Positions 1 to 8,200 of a DNA stretch of 64,000 nucleotides are shown here, in pieces. The translations under genes and the position numbers were made by a program. This DNA comes from Tenacibaculum jejuense (GTDB lineage Bacteria > Bacteroidota > Bacteroidia > Flavobacteriales > Flavobacteriaceae). The stretch covers positions 372,001 to 436,000 of the forward strand of contig NZ_LT899436.1 of the NCBI RefSeq assembly GCF_900198195.1, in the 5' to 3' direction. Below the pieces are notes generated by a model. The model saw only the letters and a list, made by a program, of their open reading frames with translations, had not been told where the DNA came from and made no database searches. How positions within the stretch are numbered: the first letter of the stretch is position 1; every line of letters starts with the position of its first letter.

Positions 1-83
1 CAGTCATTTGCTGCATTCTGATTAATGTTCTGACTCCATGAATCATAATCATTGATGCTTTTCCTGTTTTATTTTTGCAGTTT

Positions 84-368
84 CTATCTACTTATAATTG
101 CATTTAACATCATTAGAAGTGGAGTGCTTATTAATAATGAATAACCTATTTTTCGAATTAATATTTTTCTTTTTAAATTTTTAATGACATCACGATTAGA
201 ATTTAAAGAGATTACTTTTCTCATGTGTTTTATCCCATAAAATGGTTTATTTTCTAAAATGTCATTATAGCCTGATTTCTCTATGATTGAAGCTGGACTT
301 GATGCAGATATCAGTATCATACTGAAAGCAAATATGATTGGAATAATAAAAAGTAGTGTTTTTTGCAT
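84..368 (-). CDS. Small two-span membrane protein, unknown
   Basis: I do not recognise this 94-residue protein. Residues about 4-22 and 74-91 are strongly hydrophobic, which suggests two membrane segments around a basic, polar middle. It runs in the same direction as the cassette genes to its right. No attC-like repeat separates it from the next gene, so it may share a fused or decayed cassette at the distal end of the array, or lie just outside it. No function can be assigned. Confidence 0.5.
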   Translation of the reverse strand: MQKTLLFIIPIIFAFSMILISASSPASIIEKSGYNDILENKPFYGIKHMRKVISLNSNRDVIKNLKRKILIRKIGYSLLISTPLLMMLNAIISR

Positions 369-425
369 TTTGTTATGGCTTATTAAGATCAGCAGGTATA
401 GTATTAAAAGTATTGTAACGTATTT

Positions 426-917
426 TCACACTTTATTAGATTGAGTTTTTTTATATTCTTCTATTATTTCATCATTAGAACGATACGATCCTAATCTTAA
501 AGAATCAAATTCATCTTTTTCTTCGTGTCTATACACTCCAATTGTTTTTAAACTCTCATTTATAGAGTTTTCTACTAAAATTGCTCCTAATGGAATTTTT
601 GGGTTTTCAATACCATCAAACGAAATTAAAGGACCAATCATTCTTTCTCCATTAAACCAAACCTCGGATATTTGTGATCCAGGTCCTCCAAAATAATCGG
701 TTTCTATATATGCGCATTTTCCTTTGAATGATAATTCCTTTAGAATTTTACGTGTTTCTTTTGTCAATTCTTCATATGGTTCAAGTACAGAATCTGAATA
801 ATTAGTTCCGTATTTATTTTTAAAAGGAATCAAACAATAATTACCAACTAAAATTACATTTAGAAGTTCTCCATCATATTTAAAACTTGTTATTATTCCG
901 TTATTAGTATGTGCCAT
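426..917 (-). CDS. Cassette protein of unknown function
   Basis: This is a 163-residue soluble protein with no signal peptide or membrane segment. The middle contains a glycine-rich stretch (YFGGPGSQ near residue 75) followed by a beta-rich segment, and the C-terminus is acidic. I cannot name a family. It is the most distal gene with a recognisable attC-like repeat on its upstream side (926-1049). Its own 3' attC is not visible, because only 57 bp separate it from the gene at 84-368. The ATG start lies 9 bp inside the mutated repeat, the usual position for this array. Confidence 0.6.
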   Translation of the reverse strand: MAHTNNGIITSFKYDGELLNVILVGNYCLIPFKNKYGTNYSDSVLEPYEELTKETRKILKELSFKGKCAYIETDYFGGPGSQISEVWFNGERMIGPLISFDGIENPKIPLGAILVENSINESLKTIGVYRHEEKDEFDSLRLGSYRSNDEIIEEYKKTQSNKV

Positions 918-925
918 TTGATTTC

Positions 926-1049
926 AATGTTTTGTGTATTGTAATTTGCAATTTTTTAATTGTTAAACTAATTAAAAGTCATCAGCATTTGGTTTTGCGA
1001 GATTTAGTCCAAGGGAGAAATCTGTAAGTTATTAATAGTATATTTTGTT
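926..1049 (-). repeat. attC-like site A (family 1, decayed)
   Basis: This is a family-1 repeat with many substitutions. The conserved AAC at the crossover end is AAT (926-928), which on the minus strand changes the R' triplet GTT to ATT. The other end still reads TATATTTTGTT. It is probably inactive for recombination at that end. Confidence 0.75.
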
Positions 1050-1094
1050 ATTGAATATTTTTAACCCAATTTTTATCTGTTAGTTCAATAATTA

Positions 1095-1466
1095 TTACGT
1101 TGAAATTAAATTTTTTACTCTTTTTGAATCGTCAATATGTATATCAAAACCAAAAGCTGAAGGGCATTTCGACGAGTCAATTTTTCTAGATTTTAAAACT
1201 TTACGATTTTCCTTTTCGTTTACGATTCGGTTTACTTTTATTGCATAATATTTTAATGTTAGCCCTATCTTTATTTTACTGCGAAAGGAAGTGGCGTAAA
1301 TATGAGTAGTGTTGTGTCCATGACTTTGTAATTCAGTAATTAAATTAAAAGTATCTTTTCGGGTACTTTCAATATCAAATAACTTTGCTATTATATTTCT
1401 ACTTTCAGTTTCAAGTTCACTTCCGTTTGAGATTTAAGTATTGTCAAGATTAAAACTTATATTCAT
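1095..1466 (-). pseudogene. Cassette gene interrupted by a stop codon
   Basis: Reading the minus strand from the ATG at 1464-1466 gives MNISFNLDNT, then TAA at 1434-1436, then an open frame of about 113 codons to the TAA at 1095-1097. The downstream part is protein-like (KLFDIESTRKDTFNLITELQ, then IKIGLTLKYYAIKVNRIV). The simplest reading is a 123-residue gene with one nonsense mutation near its start. A restart further in is possible, but there is no good ATG early in the frame. The family is unknown. It shares a cassette with the mscS-like gene. Confidence 0.6.
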
Positions 1467-1548
1467 TTATAATACTTAATAAGTATTAATAAAATATTAG
1501 ATGTTATTTTGTTTATGATTCAATTGTGTGGTTTTGGTCAGTAGAAAA

Positions 1549-2400
1549 TCAATTTTTATTAATTATAGTTCGAATTGGAAAAGGTATATTGATATTGTTG
1601 TTATCAAATACTTCTTTTATTTTCATAACTGCTTCACTTTTTACTTCTAATGCAGTTAGGTTTTCTTGTGCGTCTACCCAAAACCTTAAAAGAAAGTCTA
1701 TAGAACTATCCCCAAAATCTGTAAAATAGAATTCGATAGATTCTTCAGTACTAGGAGGAAATAATTCTTTAATAGCTTTGACGGAAATTTTTTTTACATT
1801 CTTAAGATCTGATTCATATCCTACTCCACAAGTTATGGTTGTTCTTATCCTTTTCGTAAGTCCATAATTTTTAAATGGTTGGTCTAAAATCAGTTTATTA
1901 GGAACGACCACTATATTATTGTCTGCTTCCTTAATTTTTGTATTACGTAAACCAATTTCAGTTACTCTTCCAGAAAAACCATTAGTCTCAACCCAATCAC
2001 CTATGTTCATTTCGTCTTTTATAGCAATAAATATTCCAGAGAATGTATTTGAAAGCGTGCCTTGTAATGCTAAACTAATAGCAAGTCCAGCGACACCTGC
2101 TCCTGCTAATAAAGATTTAAGAGTTCCATCTAAATTCAGTATAGATAGTGCTAGAAAAGTCCCGAGAATAATTATAATTACAGAAAGTACTGTTGTCACT
2201 AAATCTCTAATTGATGGCTGTTTTATAAGTTTTTTTAGATATTTGTTCGCAAGACTTTTCAAATGCCTTGAAAACCAGTATGCCAATACAAATACTAAAA
2301 GAGCAATTAACATGTTTGGAAGATTCAAAATAAGTGAATCAAACCAACTTGCAAGTTTATTTAATAATTTTGACCAAGCTGAATCTAGCTGTTTTTCCAT
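1549..2400 (-). CDS. mscS: Small-conductance mechanosensitive channel, MscS family
   Basis: This 283-residue inner-membrane protein matches MscS in length and layout. TM1 is at about 29-44 and TM2 at about 66-88. The pore helix TM3 (96-125) has the Gly/Ala-rich pattern LLAGAGVAGLAISLALQG. The conserved beta domain follows (GDWVETNGFSGRVTEIGLR, then VVVPNKLI). MscS channels open under hypo-osmotic stress to release solutes. The gene is in the cassette array, downstream of a truncated attC-like site (2431-2536). MscS is normally a stable chromosomal gene, so a cassette location is unusual. Confidence 0.92.
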   Translation of the reverse strand: MEKQLDSAWSKLLNKLASWFDSLILNLPNMLIALLVFVLAYWFSRHLKSLANKYLKKLIKQPSIRDLVTTVLSVIIIILGTFLALSILNLDGTLKSLLAGAGVAGLAISLALQGTLSNTFSGIFIAIKDEMNIGDWVETNGFSGRVTEIGLRNTKIKEADNNIVVVPNKLILDQPFKNYGLTKRIRTTITCGVGYESDLKNVKKISVKAIKELFPPSTEESIEFYFTDFGDSSIDFLLRFWVDAQENLTALEVKSEAVMKIKEVFDNNNINIPFPIRTIINKN

Positions 2401-2430
2401 TTTTAGATATATTATATAATCTTAATATTT

Positions 2431-2536
2431 AACTGAAACTTTTAATTGTAAAGTTAATTAAAAGTGGTGAGCTTTTGGTTTTGCGAGATTTAGTCCGAAG
2501 GATTAAATGCATAAGCAGTTAATAATACATTTTGTT
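2431..2536 (-). repeat. attC-like site B (family 1, truncated arm)
   Basis: The right two thirds match the family-1 consensus (TGTAAAGTTAATTAAAAG, the GCGAGATTTAGTCC hairpin, then ACATTTTGTT). The left arm is shortened by about 18 bp, so the outer stem cannot pair fully. Length is 106 bp against about 125 for intact copies. Confidence 0.8.
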
Positions 2537-2549
2537 ATGTGCAGTAATT

Positions 2550-2882
2550 TTATTCAGCTTCTATTTTATTGTTCACAATTCTAGTTCGAAATGGATTTCC
2601 ATTTTTAGAAGGTTTCCAGCCCAATTCAAAAGCTTGCTTAATCCAATTTGAAATATCATGCGGCGTTATAGGATTCACTATCTCAGTTTCTATATCATTC
2701 GGATGTTTTCTGTCTGTACAGATAAATAAGTTCGTACCTGGGTTTTGCTCCTACTCAATAGCAACATGTAATTTTCCAATTCCGTAAACCGATTGAGTGT
2801 AGGTTGCTTTTTTTCGAATCAGCCATCTAAATTTTAATCCATCAACATCTATTTTTCTTGTTCCTTTTTTAGGTATTGCCAT
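2550..2882 (-). pseudogene. Cassette gene interrupted by an in-frame TAG
   Basis: The minus-strand frame starts MAIPKKGTRKIDVDGLKFRW, stops at TAG (2751-2753, codon 44), and continues in the same frame to a TAA at 2550-2552 (KQAFELGWKPSKNGNPF near the end). Restored, it would be a protein of about 110 residues, apparently belonging to a family of small conserved bacterial proteins of unknown function. It fills one cassette between sites B and C. The cassette ends still pair approximately (GTTATGTGCA with TGTACACAAC). Confidence 0.65.
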
Positions 2883-2899
2883 TTTTTATTATTGTACAC

Positions 2900-3025
2900 A
2901 ACGGTCTCGTATAACCATCAGTTATGGGTTAAATTAACGATTATTTTCGTTTTAGCACAAGCTTTAGCAGTTCCGAGTGGATTCGGACGTAGTCAAATCC
3001 GCCGTAATTGCGGTTATACATTGTT
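2900..3025 (-). repeat. attC-like site C (family 2)
   Basis: 126 bp, AAC(2900)-GTT(3025). Family 2 has arms GTATAACC / GGTTATAC, an internal stem GGATTCG / CAAATCC (CGAATCC in other copies) around GACGTAGT, and a CCGTAATTGCGG segment. One arm copy (CATCAGTTATGG) has drifted. Confidence 0.88.
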
Positions 3026-3037
3026 GTAATACGTTTT

Positions 3038-3478
3038 TTATTCAACTCTTTTAATATAATCGTTCATTTTCGGTTGGATATACCAAATTCCAATAAAGTA
3101 ATACCAAATCCCGAAAAAGAGTCCAATTCCATTCGATTCTTTTAACCTTTCTCTTTTTTCAAATTTTATTATTGTTCTAGAAGTCAAAATCATCAGTAAT
3201 AAGATATTGAACATTGCGGCAAAATGGAATGGTAAAGTTTTTTCCATATTTATATTTCCAGTAAGTATTAAAATCCATACACTAATCAAATAAAAAGTTG
3301 GATATCCGACAAGAATATTCAGTAGAATTTTATTCATTCTGCTGGATTTCGTGTTCTTTTTATTTAGTTCAATTCCAATTGAGTACATCCAAATCAAATA
3401 AGGAATTCCTAATAATGAAAGCCAAAATATATTCTTAGGTCTTTTACTTAAATATCTTTTAGTCAAATCTGTTTTCAA
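3038..3478 (-). CDS. Cassette membrane protein, unknown
   Basis: This 146-residue protein has about four hydrophobic segments (near 17-35, 49-70, 83-98 and 120-135) separated by basic loops, so it is an integral membrane protein. There is no recognisable motif. It is the only gene in its cassette, which is bounded by sites C and D. The stop codon lies 13 bp from the GTT of site C and the start about 20 bp from site D, the usual tight packing of this array. Confidence 0.6.
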   Translation of the reverse strand: MKTDLTKRYLSKRPKNIFWLSLLGIPYLIWMYSIGIELNKKNTKSSRMNKILLNILVGYPTFYLISVWILILTGNINMEKTLPFHFAAMFNILLLMILTSRTIIKFEKRERLKESNGIGLFFGIWYYFIGIWYIQPKMNDYIKRVE

Positions 3479-3497
3479 AGTTTTTCAAATTAATAAC

Positions 3498-3622
3498 AAC
3501 GTTTTGTGTATTGTTATTTGCGATTTTTTGATTGTAAAGTTAATTAAAAGCGCTGAACTTTTGGTTTTGCGAGATTTAGTCCGAAGGATTAAATCCGTAA
3601 GCAATTAACTATACATTTTGTT
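3498..3622 (-). repeat. attC-like site D (family 1)
   Basis: 125 bp, typical family-1 copy: AACGTTTTGTGTATTG at one end, TATACATTTTGTT at the other, internal hairpin GATTTAGTCC-GAA-GGATTAAATC. Outer flanks belong to different cassettes (AATAACAAC on the left, GTTATGCTTTC on the right). Confidence 0.92.
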
Positions 3623-3634
3623 ATGCTTTCGTTT

Positions 3635-4399
3635 CTATTCAGTTTTTATTTTTTTCCAAGTTTCAATAGCCCAACTTTTATCCTTTTCGTTATCAAAATA
3701 AAAAGCCATTTGAAGAATTTCTTCGTCTATCAATGAAAAAGCATAGATAACATTGTACTTTTTATTTTCATCTTGTTCCTGTATTTCATAACCAATTCGT
3801 TTGACAAAGTCATCTGAAAAATCGAAAGTGTCTAGAGTCTTAGCATTGGATTCGTCTCGATTATTGATTTGCTGTTGATGTTCTTCAAAAATCTGTTGTC
3901 GGTTTTTACCTCTTTCATCCCATATTGCTATTCTTAATGACTTGTCACCAGTTGTATAAAGCAAATCTCCGCTCTCTTCCTTTATTCGTTCAAATAAATT
4001 ATTTATTTCTAGAATCCAATTTTCAGTCAATCTGTGTTTGGTTAGGTAATCATCTTCTAATTCATAATCATCCACTTCATACCAGCTTGATTTATCATTT
4101 TCTCTCTCAAAAACGGAACCGACACCTTTTAGTAATAGCTCTTTTATACTAGAGTCAATTTTCAAAATTGTTGATGGGTTATATATTCCAACATTGTTTG
4201 GGGTATTGGTATAATCTTGAGATTCATATCCCGAAAATATTCTCCAACCACTATCCTCTGGTCTAGTTCTTTTTTCTCTATACATAAAAAGCGGTTTCTT
4301 TTCTTCTTCTGAAACCATTTTTGAAACCATTAAGCCTCCAATGGACGGAAAGTCATCAAAATTTTCTTCCTTTTTCTTTTTTCTGCTAAATATTCTCAT
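3635..4399 (-). CDS. DUF2185 (Imm33-like) domain protein
   Basis: 254 residues, cytoplasmic. Residues about 20-100 match the DUF2185/Imm33 pattern: a start like GGLMVSKMVS, then YREKRTRPEDSGWRIFSGYE, then NVGIYNPSTILKIDSSI and VGSVFER. Members of this family are often found as immunity-type proteins next to polymorphic toxins. The C-terminal half (about 120-254) is unrecognised and acidic. No toxin is next to it here, so it would be an orphan immunity or decoy protein; that role is inference. The cassette ends GTTATGCTTTC and GAAGCATAAC pair. Confidence 0.75.
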   Translation of the reverse strand: MRIFSRKKKKEENFDDFPSIGGLMVSKMVSEEEKKPLFMYREKRTRPEDSGWRIFSGYESQDYTNTPNNVGIYNPSTILKIDSSIKELLLKGVGSVFERENDKSSWYEVDDYELEDDYLTKHRLTENWILEINNLFERIKEESGDLLYTTGDKSLRIAIWDERGKNRQQIFEEHQQQINNRDESNAKTLDTFDFSDDFVKRIGYEIQEQDENKKYNVIYAFSLIDEEILQMAFYFDNEKDKSWAIETWKKIKTE

Positions 4400-4419
4400 T
4401 GTTTTTTTTAATGAAGCAT

Positions 4420-4544
4420 AACGTTTTGTGTATTGTTATTTGCGATTTTTTGTTTATAAAGTTAATTAAAAGCGATGGACTTTTGGTTTTACGAGATTTA
4501 GTCTGAAGGAATAAATCCGCAAGCAATTAATTATACACGTTGTT
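4420..4544 (-). repeat. attC-like site E (family 1)
   Basis: 125 bp, AAC 4420-4422 to GTT 4542-4544. One internal change (GTCTGAAGG in place of GTCCGAAGG). The right end GTTAGGC and the matching GCCTAAC at 5291 fit the classical integron core consensus GTTRRRY / RYYYAAC exactly. Confidence 0.93.
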
Positions 4545-4594
4545 AGGCATTGTTTTTTAATTCCTAGAGTATAAGATGAAACTCAAAATCATTC

Positions 4595-5281
4595 TCATGC
4601 ACTAATCGTATTTCTATTTTTTAGACTTATTACTATTTGATTGATCTCATTATAAATCATATCAAAAATAGTTTTGGTTTTAGAATTGTAAAGATATGTT
4701 TCGTATTCATAAGTGTCATTCTCGTAAATAAATTCTTTATAAGATCCGTGATTATCATATGTTATCATATTTTCATCTGGTCCGTTTAAAATTAAAAGAG
4801 ACCTTCCTCCACAACATTCATCGAATGATATATAATCAATTAGTAGATTTTCTTTTTCATTAGAACTAGTGTAAATTTCTTCAATTCTCTTTGAATTAAA
4901 TGTCTTACTTTCTTTATCGTAATAACCTTCTTCTATTTCAGATTTACTAACTCCATTTTGAATTAGTTTTATTAGAAAGTCCTCTGAAAAAAAAGATTCA
5001 ACAGGATAATATGAAGCTATATTGTGGTTAAATAAATCGAGGAATGAATATCCTTTTGAACCAACAATTTCTAATACTTTCTTTAGCTCTACAGAAAGTT
5101 TAGTGTCAAATTTTTTTTCAAATAAATTAATCTCATAAGAAATGGGATGGAAATAATTAGGCAAGCCATAAAGAATGTGTTTCAAACCTTTATTTTCCAT
5201 TAATATGCTTTTCTTAGCTTCATTGCTTAATTGTGAAACTATATTTTCAAGTTCAGATACTATTGAGGTTATTTGTTCCAT
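4595..5281 (-). CDS. SUKH/SMI1-KNR4-like protein (tentative)
   Basis: A 228-residue cytoplasmic protein. Residues about 48-80 (FEKKFDTKLSVELKKVLEIV) look like the N-terminal helix pair of SMI1/KNR4 (SUKH) proteins, and the later ISFDECCGGRSLLILNG segment fits the beta strands of that fold. SUKH proteins often give immunity to contact-dependent or secreted toxins. The match is by eye and partial. It is the single gene of the cassette between sites E and F, whose ends GTTAGGCAT and ATGCCTAAC are perfectly complementary. Confidence 0.5.
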   Translation of the reverse strand: MEQITSIVSELENIVSQLSNEAKKSILMENKGLKHILYGLPNYFHPISYEINLFEKKFDTKLSVELKKVLEIVGSKGYSFLDLFNHNIASYYPVESFFSEDFLIKLIQNGVSKSEIEEGYYDKESKTFNSKRIEEIYTSSNEKENLLIDYISFDECCGGRSLLILNGPDENMITYDNHGSYKEFIYENDTYEYETYLYNSKTKTIFDMIYNEINQIVISLKNRNTISA

Positions 5282-5294
5282 TTAAATTATGCCT

Positions 5295-5419
5295 AACGTT
5301 TTGTGTATTGTTATTTGCGATTTTTTGATTGTAAAGTTAATTAAAAGAGATGAACTTTTGGTTTTGCTAGATTTAGTCCGAAGGATTAAATCCGCAAGCA
5401 GTTAACTATACATTTTGTT
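5295..5419 (-). repeat. attC-like site F (family 1)
   Basis: 125 bp, AAC 5295-5297 to GTT 5417-5419. Standard family-1 sequence with GCTAGATTTAG in place of GCGAGATTTAG. Confidence 0.92.
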
Positions 5420-5446
5420 AGCTACCGTATTTAATCCATAATAAAT

Positions 5447-6187
5447 TTATTGTTTAATTTCAAGCCCTTGACTAATGAGGGATATTTTTTCTAATATTTT
5501 TCGTAGCTCTTTATGTAGTTTCATATTATCTATTATTACTTTTTCACTTATGACTATATGGTGTGATTTTTCATTTGGTGGTTTTACTTCTAAAACAGGT
5601 GTGAAATTTGGAAATAAAAATGATAAAAAACCGTGAGTATAACAATCTCTGTCGTAAATGTAATTATGTAATTTTTTTGTGAAGCTTTTTCTTTTTTCAG
5701 AGTTATTCAGTTCGTTTATTTGATGAAATATCTTGTCAGTTTTAATTATACAACTCAAAATGTTTCTTAGTTGATTGAATGTTAAATTACCATTTAAAAG
5801 GTATTTTTTTAATTCTTTACATTTACTATTTCTTTCAACAATCTCTGCTATTTCATTTTTCTTTAAATAAAAATTATAAATACTTTCCAGTTGTTTATTT
5901 ATTGTTTCAGATAATCTACTCAATTTTGATATTCTACAAGAGAGAAACTCATATTGATTTATTAAATCGTCAATAATATTTTGATTCAATGCATTTAGTT
6001 CATTTCTTACTTCATATAAAATCTTATGAGGATTTACATTATCTTCATCTTCAATTCTCGCAATTTCAATTAATACTGACATTTCCATTACTTCTGGATT
6101 TTCTTCAAAATTTTTACTTGGAATTGTCAATTGTGCAGAAGTAAATATTTCAATTCTTTCAGGTCGTGCAATTTTTTCAGTTTTCAT
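5447..6187 (-). CDS. Helical cassette protein with HEPN-like RxxxxH motif
   Basis: 246 residues, predicted mostly alpha-helical and cytoplasmic. I do not recognise a named family. Near residue 183 there is an IYDRDCYTHG segment, an Rx4H arrangement on a helix, as in HEPN-domain RNases and their relatives. HEPN proteins act in toxin-antitoxin and anti-phage systems, so this could be a defence cassette, but a single motif is weak evidence. The C-terminal 40 residues are a further amphipathic helix. It is alone in the cassette between sites F and G; ends GTTAGCTACC and GGTAGGTAAC pair with one mismatch. Confidence 0.55.
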   Translation of the reverse strand: MKTEKIARPERIEIFTSAQLTIPSKNFEENPEVMEMSVLIEIARIEDEDNVNPHKILYEVRNELNALNQNIIDDLINQYEFLSCRISKLSRLSETINKQLESIYNFYLKKNEIAEIVERNSKCKELKKYLLNGNLTFNQLRNILSCIIKTDKIFHQINELNNSEKRKSFTKKLHNYIYDRDCYTHGFLSFLFPNFTPVLEVKPPNEKSHHIVISEKVIIDNMKLHKELRKILEKISLISQGLEIKQ

Positions 6188-6226
6188 TTCATTACAGGTT
6201 CAGATTTCTGTTTGGTAATGGTAGGT

Positions 6227-6350
6227 AACGTTTTGTGTATTGTTATTTGCGTTTTTTGTTTGTAAAGTTAATTAAAAGTGGTGAATTTTTGGTTTTGTGA
6301 GATTTAGTCCGAAGGAATAAATCCGCAAGCAATTAATAATACATTTTGTT
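6227..6350 (-). repeat. attC-like site G (family 1)
   Basis: 124 bp, AAC 6227-6229 to GTT 6348-6350. Family-1 sequence with the usual GATTTAGTCCGAAGGA hairpin. Confidence 0.92.
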
Positions 6351-6361
6351 GGCAAATTATT

Positions 6362-6760
6362 TTATTTAAATATTTCTCTGTAACCTTTTTTAGAAATTTC
6401 GTAACATCTTAGTGTTTCTTTCCCCATTTTTTTCAAAATGCTAATTTTTAATTCCTTTTCCATTGGGTATTCCAAAATACTCACAATGAAATCAGTTCCA
6501 ATCAAAGAGGCAATCCCAGAGTTAGGAAAATCCACTAAAACCTTCTCAACTATTCCAAATAATTTATCAGCTACTTTTTCATTTCCATTTTCAGTTTCTC
6601 TCATCATTTTTCTTGCTAATTCCGATAATATAACAATGGCAGAGAAACCGTCGTTTATTTCGTCTTTGTATTCGTCAAAAACCTTTATTTTTCGAAAATT
6701 CGGTAGACTTTTAAAGACCAATTCATAAAATTCTGAATATTTGATTTCTTTTTGATCCAT
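6362..6760 (-). CDS. Small helical cassette protein, unknown
   Basis: 132 residues from the ATG at 6758-6760 (MDQKEIKYSEF). A longer frame can be read from a TTG at 6775, but that codon lies inside the repeat end, so I prefer the ATG. The protein looks soluble and mainly helical (FYELVFKSLPNFR near the start). I cannot assign a family. The cassette ends GTTGGCAAA and TTTGCCAAC pair over nine bases. Confidence 0.6.
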   Translation of the reverse strand: MDQKEIKYSEFYELVFKSLPNFRKIKVFDEYKDEINDGFSAIVILSELARKMMRETENGNEKVADKLFGIVEKVLVDFPNSGIASLIGTDFIVSILEYPMEKELKISILKKMGKETLRCYEISKKGYREIFK

Positions 6761-6773
6761 TTTAATGTTTGCC

Positions 6774-6832
6774 AACGTCTAGTGTAAGGTGTCGTAGCTG
6801 ACGATAGGAAGCTATGCACTTTACACATTGTT
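6774..6832 (-). repeat. attC-like site H (family 5, short)
   Basis: 59 bp only: AACGTCTAGTGTAAGGTG, GTCGTAGCTGACG, then GCTATGCACTTTACACATTGTT. The arms AGTGTAAGGTG and CACTTTACAC pair. It closely resembles site BB at 27578. This is close to the minimum length of classical attC sites. Confidence 0.9.
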
Positions 6833-8035
6833 GTAGGTAGTTTTTCTATTAATTATTACATATCCAATCATTCCAATTCCAATAATTGTCATTCCAACAA
6901 TTCCAATTTTCAGTCCTAACATAGGATTGTCGTATAACTTGTCATTAAACAAACCAAAAATTAGAGAAATTAATTTTGTCGGTAAAAATGCCAAGCTAAT
7001 TAAAATTGCTAAATATTTTGGATTGGAATATTTTGTCAAAATCGAATGAATTATTGGTGCAATATGAATCTCTGAAATTGCGAGAAACAGCAAAGAAAAC
7101 AAGTATATTATTGTATTCTGTTCAGTTGGCACTTCTGGAATTACAAATAATATTCCGAATGAGATTGCTCCAAAAATAAATCCAAGCATTAATTTAAAGA
7201 ATTGACTGCTGTAGAAATAAGTCCACAAAACAATAGCGATTATACTAATTGGTAAAATGAAAATTGAATTAAGAGATTGCCATAAATAACTTGGGATATC
7301 TAAAGTCGATATTTCGCTCAATTGTAATTGTAAGTCAAAAGTTCGAATACTTGATAGTTCGTAAAGCCCCCAAAATAAACCAACAACAATAAATGCAATT
7401 AATATGTTTAAAATTCTTTTACTTATTGAAAACTTATTTTTCTCAATTTCATCCAATCCTTTTTCCTTTGAAAGAAAGATAGGAATTATTGAGATTAGCA
7501 TTAATATTCCAGATATAACGAATCCAATATTGTAGCCATATTTTTCTCCTAAATAACCAATTAATAATATGCCCAAAAATGAACCTAGATTTATTGCTAG
7601 ATAAAATATTGTAAATCCTGAATCTAATAGTTTAGTCTTATTTAGATAAGTCTTTCCAAAATTTGAGATGATATTTGGTGTAAAAAATCCACTTCCTAAA
7701 ACGATAAGAAATAAACCTAAATAAAGTCCAATTGTGGAAGGGATGCACAAACTAAAAGCTCCAATTGCTTGAATAATTCCACCAATTATTATTGATTTTT
7801 TATTTCCGATTAGTAAGTCTCCAAAAAGAGCTCCAACGATTTGAGAAAACACTAATGAAGCTGTAAACCAACCATAAATGCTTAATGCTTCAGTTCTTTC
7901 CATTTTCAGTATCTCTCCAACCATATAGAGAACCACAAGAGCTCTCAAACCATAATAAGATGCTCTTTCCAACATTCTGGAAATAGAGTAGTAGAGAGTT
8001 TCTTTTGTGTGTTTCTGATTTTGAATTTTTTCCAT
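6821..8035 (-). CDS. POT/PTR-family peptide transporter
   Basis: 404-residue inner-membrane transporter of the major facilitator superfamily. Residues about 20-40 (LERASYYGLRALVVLYM) match the first-helix signature of proton-dependent oligopeptide transporters. GSGFFTPNIISNFGKTYL and TIFYLAINLGSF match their later motifs. About 12 membrane helices are visible. These carriers import di- and tripeptides with protons. The last residues (TYNNV) and the TAA at 6821-6823 are encoded by the attC-like site H, so the recombination site supplies the stop codon. Confidence 0.85.
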   Translation of the reverse strand: MEKIQNQKHTKETLYYSISRMLERASYYGLRALVVLYMVGEILKMERTEALSIYGWFTASLVFSQIVGALFGDLLIGNKKSIIIGGIIQAIGAFSLCIPSTIGLYLGLFLIVLGSGFFTPNIISNFGKTYLNKTKLLDSGFTIFYLAINLGSFLGILLIGYLGEKYGYNIGFVISGILMLISIIPIFLSKEKGLDEIEKNKFSISKRILNILIAFIVVGLFWGLYELSSIRTFDLQLQLSEISTLDIPSYLWQSLNSIFILPISIIAIVLWTYFYSSQFFKLMLGFIFGAISFGILFVIPEVPTEQNTIIYLFSLLFLAISEIHIAPIIHSILTKYSNPKYLAILISLAFLPTKLISLIFGLFNDKLYDNPMLGLKIGIVGMTIIGIGMIGYVIINRKTTYNNV

Positions 8036-8064
8036 CCAGTTTATTGCTTTGGTGAATTACCTAC

Positions 8065-8187
8065 AACGGTCTCGGCTATGAGTAGTTGCGTGGGTTAGCA
8101 CGTAACTTTGCAAGTACACACCAAGCTGAAAATCCGCGAGGATTTTCAGAAGTAGTCGGGAACAAGCAATTACTTATAGCCATTGTT
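8065..8187 (-). repeat. attC-like site I (family 4)
   Basis: 123 bp, AACGGTCTCGGCTATGAGTAG to CTTATAGCCATTGTT. The arms GGCTATGAGTAGTTGC and GCAATTACTTATAGCC pair, with an inner hairpin GAAAATCC-GCGA-GGATTTTC. Related to W and Z. Confidence 0.88.
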
Positions 8188-8200
8188 GTGAGTAGTTGTT

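Noticed and set aside
1..52. Partial minus-strand reading frame at the window edge
   Set aside because: Only 17 codons from a possible ATG are visible, with no protein-like signature, so it cannot be supported.
2569..2787. Plus-strand frame of 72 codons
   Set aside because: It lies opposite the interrupted minus-strand cassette gene, whose translation is clearly protein-like; array genes are all on the minus strand.
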